The notes under the pieces are model-generated. The model searched no databases. It saw nothing but the letters and a program-made list of their open reading frames with translations, and was not told where the DNA came from. Made by a program: the position numbers and the translations under genes. From assembly GCA_021817755.1 (NCBI GenBank), contig JAKAGC010000102.1:1-9380 (forward strand): a stretch of DNA of 9,380 bases. The letters run 5' to 3'. This DNA comes from Acidobacteriota bacterium. Its GTDB lineage: Bacteria; Acidobacteriota; Aminicenantia; UBA2199. Positions 7,435 through 9,380 of the stretch are shown one piece after another; positions within the stretch are counted from its first letter, which is position 1; each line of letters opens with the position of its first letter.

Positions 7435-7859
7435 TCTCATTTTTAATTAGAATGGCCTCACATTTAATGAGATGAGCCTCTCTATTAATGAAGATGGTGC
7501 ATTACCAAAAGAAGATTAAGAATTTCAGAGAAAAGACAGCATCATTATTTATTAAAAAAGTGTTGTGTCATTCAAAGAGAAGTTAATCTCATTTAAAGAG
7601 AAGAGAATTTCATTCAGAGAGAAGAAAGTCTCTAAATTTATGAAATTAATCTCACTCAATGAGAAGTTAACTTCATTCAGAGTGAAGACAATTTCACATT
7701 TTATGAGAAAAGTGTCATTCAATTAGAAGTTAATGAGATTCAGAGGGAAGTTGGCTTTTCTTTTTGTGAAAATAGTCTTATTCAAATGGAAGGTAGTGAA
7801 GTTCAAAAGAAAGAGGCAATATTCTGAGAGGGAATGTATAAAATTTTTATTTGAAACCA
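7435..7859. repeat. Degenerate tandem repeat with 21-bp period
   Basis: About twenty units can be aligned. The approximate consensus is TCTCATTCA, then AAGAGAAG or GAGAGAAG, then TTAA. Fourteen units starting at 7566, 7587, 7608, 7629, 7650, 7671, 7692, 7713, 7734, 7755, 7776, 7797, 7818 and 7839 are spaced exactly 21 bp with no insertion or deletion although they differ at many bases; the outermost (7797 on) are the weakest. Upstream, units at 7435, 7456, 7477, 7497, 7519 and 7540 are less regular (20-22 bp), with five extra bases at 7561-7565. Many units hold a short dyad, such as TCTCA/TGAGA at 7650 and CTTCA/TGAAG at 7671. A T-rich variant recurs at 7540, 7629, 7692, 7755 and 7839. The array lies between the end of the SLOG gene and the kinase operon. 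It could be an iteron-like binding array, a structured transcript or a decayed repeat; it is not CRISPR, as there are no unique spacers. Confidence 0.8.
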
Positions 7860-7940
7860 TTAACAATAAACAAGAAAGTAACTGCCTTACAACTTTTTTT
7901 TATAGATTTTTATGAGGAATCTGAATATGAATTTATCTTT

Positions 7941-8513
7941 TTATGCGTTTAACCTGTTTTCTGAAAATAAATTCCGTTGAATTGGCTTTCGATATTTCTG
8001 TTCTTTCTTGTTCTCATTCTTCTCAATCTTCTCTCGAAGCTCTAGGCCCACATTCAATATAAAATTCTCCCAATCTTCCCTCTTGTTCAAACTCGTAAAT
8101 TGTTTTAAGGGAGCCGAATAAACCACCACTTTTTTATTCTGGTGAACAAGTCTGTAAATATTAGTTAGTGTACCTCTACTCTTTCCATCCCAAATCATTA
8201 AGCCGGCAGTAGCTTCCTCTGCCATCATCCTATCTTTAATCGAATAATAATCGAAATCTTTTTTACTGTTAAATGATGGAATTGAACGAACCGGCCAGGA
8301 ACCCAGGTTATTACGGCAAGCTCCTTCCATGCAGAATACTTCTACATGGTTATATGCATGATCTTTGAAATATTTTTGAGCAGCTTTATCTGCTCCATTG
8401 GCATCTCCAATGAGAACGGTATGGCCTTTATTGATAATGTTATTCAATCTTTCTTGTACTTCCGGACTAAGGTGAGAAACATTCCGGGAACCTCCAAGAA
8501 ATACTTTAATCAT
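7941..8513 (-). CDS. Small SLOG/DprA-fold nucleotide-binding protein (190 aa)
   Basis: The protein opens with strand IKVFLGGSR (GGSR at 7-10), followed by strand-loop VLIGDANGADKAAQ (33-46). These two glycine-rich motifs, with a late WDGKSRGT (108-115), are the nucleotide-binding signature of the SLOG superfamily (DprA, LOG and YspA/YpsA relatives). KDRMM (93-97) matches the conserved basic motif of the small YspA-like branch. The last 30 residues are charged and probably disordered. Family members bind or cleave nucleotides, or sense nucleotide-derived signals; the ligand here is unknown. It starts within the stop of the upstream phosphoribosyltransferase gene (ATGA overlap) with a good AAGGAG 6-7 nt before the ATG, so the two are translated together and probably act in one pathway. 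It is not full-length DprA and no competence role is implied by the sequence. No clear terminator follows. Confidence 0.75.
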   Translation of the reverse strand: MIKVFLGGSRNVSHLSPEVQERLNNIINKGHTVLIGDANGADKAAQKYFKDHAYNHVEVFCMEGACRNNLGSWPVRSIPSFNSKKDFDYYSIKDRMMAEEATAGLMIWDGKSRGTLTNIYRLVHQNKKVVVYSAPLKQFTSLNKREDWENFILNVGLELREKIEKNENKKEQKYRKPIQRNLFSENRLNA

Positions 8514-9103
8514 TTATTGCTCCTTGTTCTTGTGATAGACAGGGCAAAGACTTCGACAGCCATTCCAAAATCATAAAGATTGGCTGTAATGGCATTCATC
8601 GTAGCTCCGGAACGAAAGAGATCATCAAAAAGCAAAATCCTTTTTCCTTTAGTAATAGAATTTTGAATAGCGTGTGCGCCTTCTAATAATTGCAAACGTT
8701 CATCATAATTATAAATATCTTTAAGTTCAGGGATATCTTTAACTCTTGTAACAGCAGTATTTGTATAAGGAATATTTAAAGTCTTACTCAAGGTTTCTGC
8801 AAGGATAAATACCGGTTGTATTTGTCTTCCGGCGCGTGATGGAGGTACCGGAATTATTAAATCGATGGGTGGCCTCCATACTGATAGGAAATTCCCGGCA
8901 GTGAAAATTATTTCATTTACAACCGACAAGTCCGAGCGATATTTTAAACGATACATATGTTCTCCAATATCTGTTCGAGTGGTATCAAATATCGGGTGAC
9001 CATACTCATCATCTCCTTTGTATATACTGTCTAGAGTATGCTCATCAAGAGCAAAACCCTCTTTCCATCGGCCAGGAATTCTTAATGGTTTTATTTCAAT
9101 CAT
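8510..9103 (-). CDS. ComF-like phosphoribosyltransferase (197 aa)
   Basis: Residues 157-168 (LLFDDLFRSGAT) are the PRPP-binding loop of type I phosphoribosyltransferases, with the two acidic residues and the following glycine/threonine in place. PVPPSRAGRQIQP (85-97) and the following helix correspond to the ComF segment before the core. YRLKYRSD (51-58) resembles the ComF strand that precedes the fold. The N-terminal zinc-finger cysteines of true ComF are absent; the N-terminus (GRWKEGFALDEHTLDS, 11-26) is of another kind. The enzyme would move a phosphoribosyl group to or from a base or nucleotide in the cytoplasm; the substrate is unknown. It is the first gene of a two-gene unit with the SLOG protein. 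The start ATG at 9103 is preceded by AGAAGAG on the minus strand, an acceptable ribosome site. Confidence 0.82.
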   Translation of the reverse strand: MIEIKPLRIPGRWKEGFALDEHTLDSIYKGDDEYGHPIFDTTRTDIGEHMYRLKYRSDLSVVNEIIFTAGNFLSVWRPPIDLIIPVPPSRAGRQIQPVFILAETLSKTLNIPYTNTAVTRVKDIPELKDIYNYDERLQLLEGAHAIQNSITKGKRILLFDDLFRSGATMNAITANLYDFGMAVEVFALSITRTRSNK

Positions 9104-9196
9104 TTTAATCTCTTCTTTTTAGATAGAGGTTTACATAAAAAATTCTGCTCGATATACTTAGAAAACCAATCAATTTATTCATTATCAATTATTATA

Positions 9197-9225
9197 CATA
9201 TAATATAACTAAGTTTGAAAGTCAA
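9197..9225 (-). promoter_or_regulatory. Candidate sigma70 promoter of the phosphoribosyltransferase/SLOG unit
   Basis: On the minus strand TTGACT (9225-9220) and TATATG (9202-9197) are 17 bp apart, in a strongly AT-rich stretch about 95 bp before the ATG at 9103. The -35 is one base off consensus, the -10 two off. Other TA-rich hexamers nearby could also serve as the -10. Confidence 0.5.
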
Positions 9226-9276
9226 GCTTTTTCAAAAAAACAAAAAGGAGAAAAAGGATAAATTAGTGAGGTAAAG

Positions 9277-9380
9277 TGGTCCCCTTTGTCAAGACAAAAA
9301 AATCTGGCATCCCCCCATTTTTTTTGTTCATGCAGCCAACTCCATCCATTTTAAGCTCGGATGCATTTCAGGAAATAGTA
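9277..9380 (-). mobile_element. Possible end of an insertion sequence
   Basis: TTTGTC and GACAAA form an inverted repeat around AA at 9285-9298, next to GTGGTCCCC. On the minus strand this reads TGTCTTGACAAAGGGGACC, a string like the terminal region of some IS3-type elements, and it lies about 30 bp beyond the stop of a short frame entering from the right. No second end or target duplication can be seen, because the rest is outside the window. The identification rests on recognition and is tentative. Confidence 0.3.
9328..9380 (-). CDS. C-terminal end of a gene entering from the right, possibly a transposase
   Basis: The minus-strand frame ends in LFPEMHPSLKWMELAA and stop TGA at 9330-9328. 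Only about 17 codons are visible. The peptide looks like a real protein tail rather than random sequence, and its position beside a possible insertion-sequence end suggests a transposase, but 17 residues cannot settle the family. Confidence 0.35.
   Translation of the reverse strand, partial: LFPEMHPSLKWMELAA

Noticed and set aside
7435..7859. CRISPR array
   Set aside because: The units abut with no unique spacers, the period is only 21 bp, units are too divergent, and no cas gene is present.
7733..7915. Small protein gene of 60 codons (basic heptad-like peptide)
   Set aside because: It lies wholly over the repeats and AT-rich tail, has no convincing ribosome site and no recognisable domain; openness follows from the 21-bp period. 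Kept only as a finding.
7903..7921. Terminator for the SLOG gene (AGATT and AATCT arms)
   Set aside because: The stem is only 5 bp, AT-rich, and no T run follows in the minus direction.
7941..9103. Competence genes dprA and comF
   Set aside because: The SLOG protein is far shorter than DprA and of the YspA-like kind, and the phosphoribosyltransferase lacks the ComF zinc finger; so no symbols were given.

Overview
The window reads as an AT-rich chromosomal segment of a Gram-negative bacterium. The reasons are the TonB-C-like periplasmic domain on a transmembrane kinase, the signal-peptide-like start of a large extracytoplasmic-type protein, and clear Shine-Dalgarno sites. Multi-domain Ser/Thr kinases together with PEGA, BACON-like and Big_7-like domains are common in kinase-rich phyla such as Acidobacteriota, Aminicenantes and Myxococcota. 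I cannot place the organism more exactly from the sequence.

Layout. Positions 1-984 (+) hold the 3' part of an amidohydrolase-superfamily gene whose usual metal ligands look substituted. A perfect 13-bp stem (1004-1040) separates it from a convergent three-gene operon on the minus strand. In transcription order the operon encodes: a kinase-fold protein with degenerate active-site motifs and a C-terminal FHA domain (7198-5459); a canonical Ser/Thr kinase with one membrane helix and a TonB-C-like C-terminus (5462-3711, ATGA overlap with the previous gene); and an 886-residue TPR, membrane helix, PEGA and Ig-like/BACON-like protein (3709-1049), which starts 1 nt after the kinase stop with its Shine-Dalgarno inside the kinase's last codons. 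The tight coupling suggests one signalling apparatus linking cytoplasm, inner membrane and periplasm.

Positions 7199-7940 hold no convincing gene but are not featureless. Near the operon are AT-rich palindromes. From 7435 to 7859 lies a degenerate tandem repeat of about 21 bp, the last 14 units at exactly 21-bp spacing. Many units carry a small dyad whose arms vary together, and a divergent unit type recurs every three or four copies. This is the most unusual feature of the window.

Positions 7941-9103 (minus) carry a two-gene unit with ATGA overlap: a ComF-like phosphoribosyltransferase followed by a small SLOG/DprA-fold nucleotide-binding protein. A plausible sigma70 promoter lies at 9197-9225. 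The right edge (about 9277-9380) shows a short reading-frame end and an inverted repeat that may be the end of an insertion sequence.

The kinase operon is a coherent but uncharacterised signalling module. The ComF-like/SLOG pair is a separate candidate nucleotide-processing module. The repeat array lies between the two.
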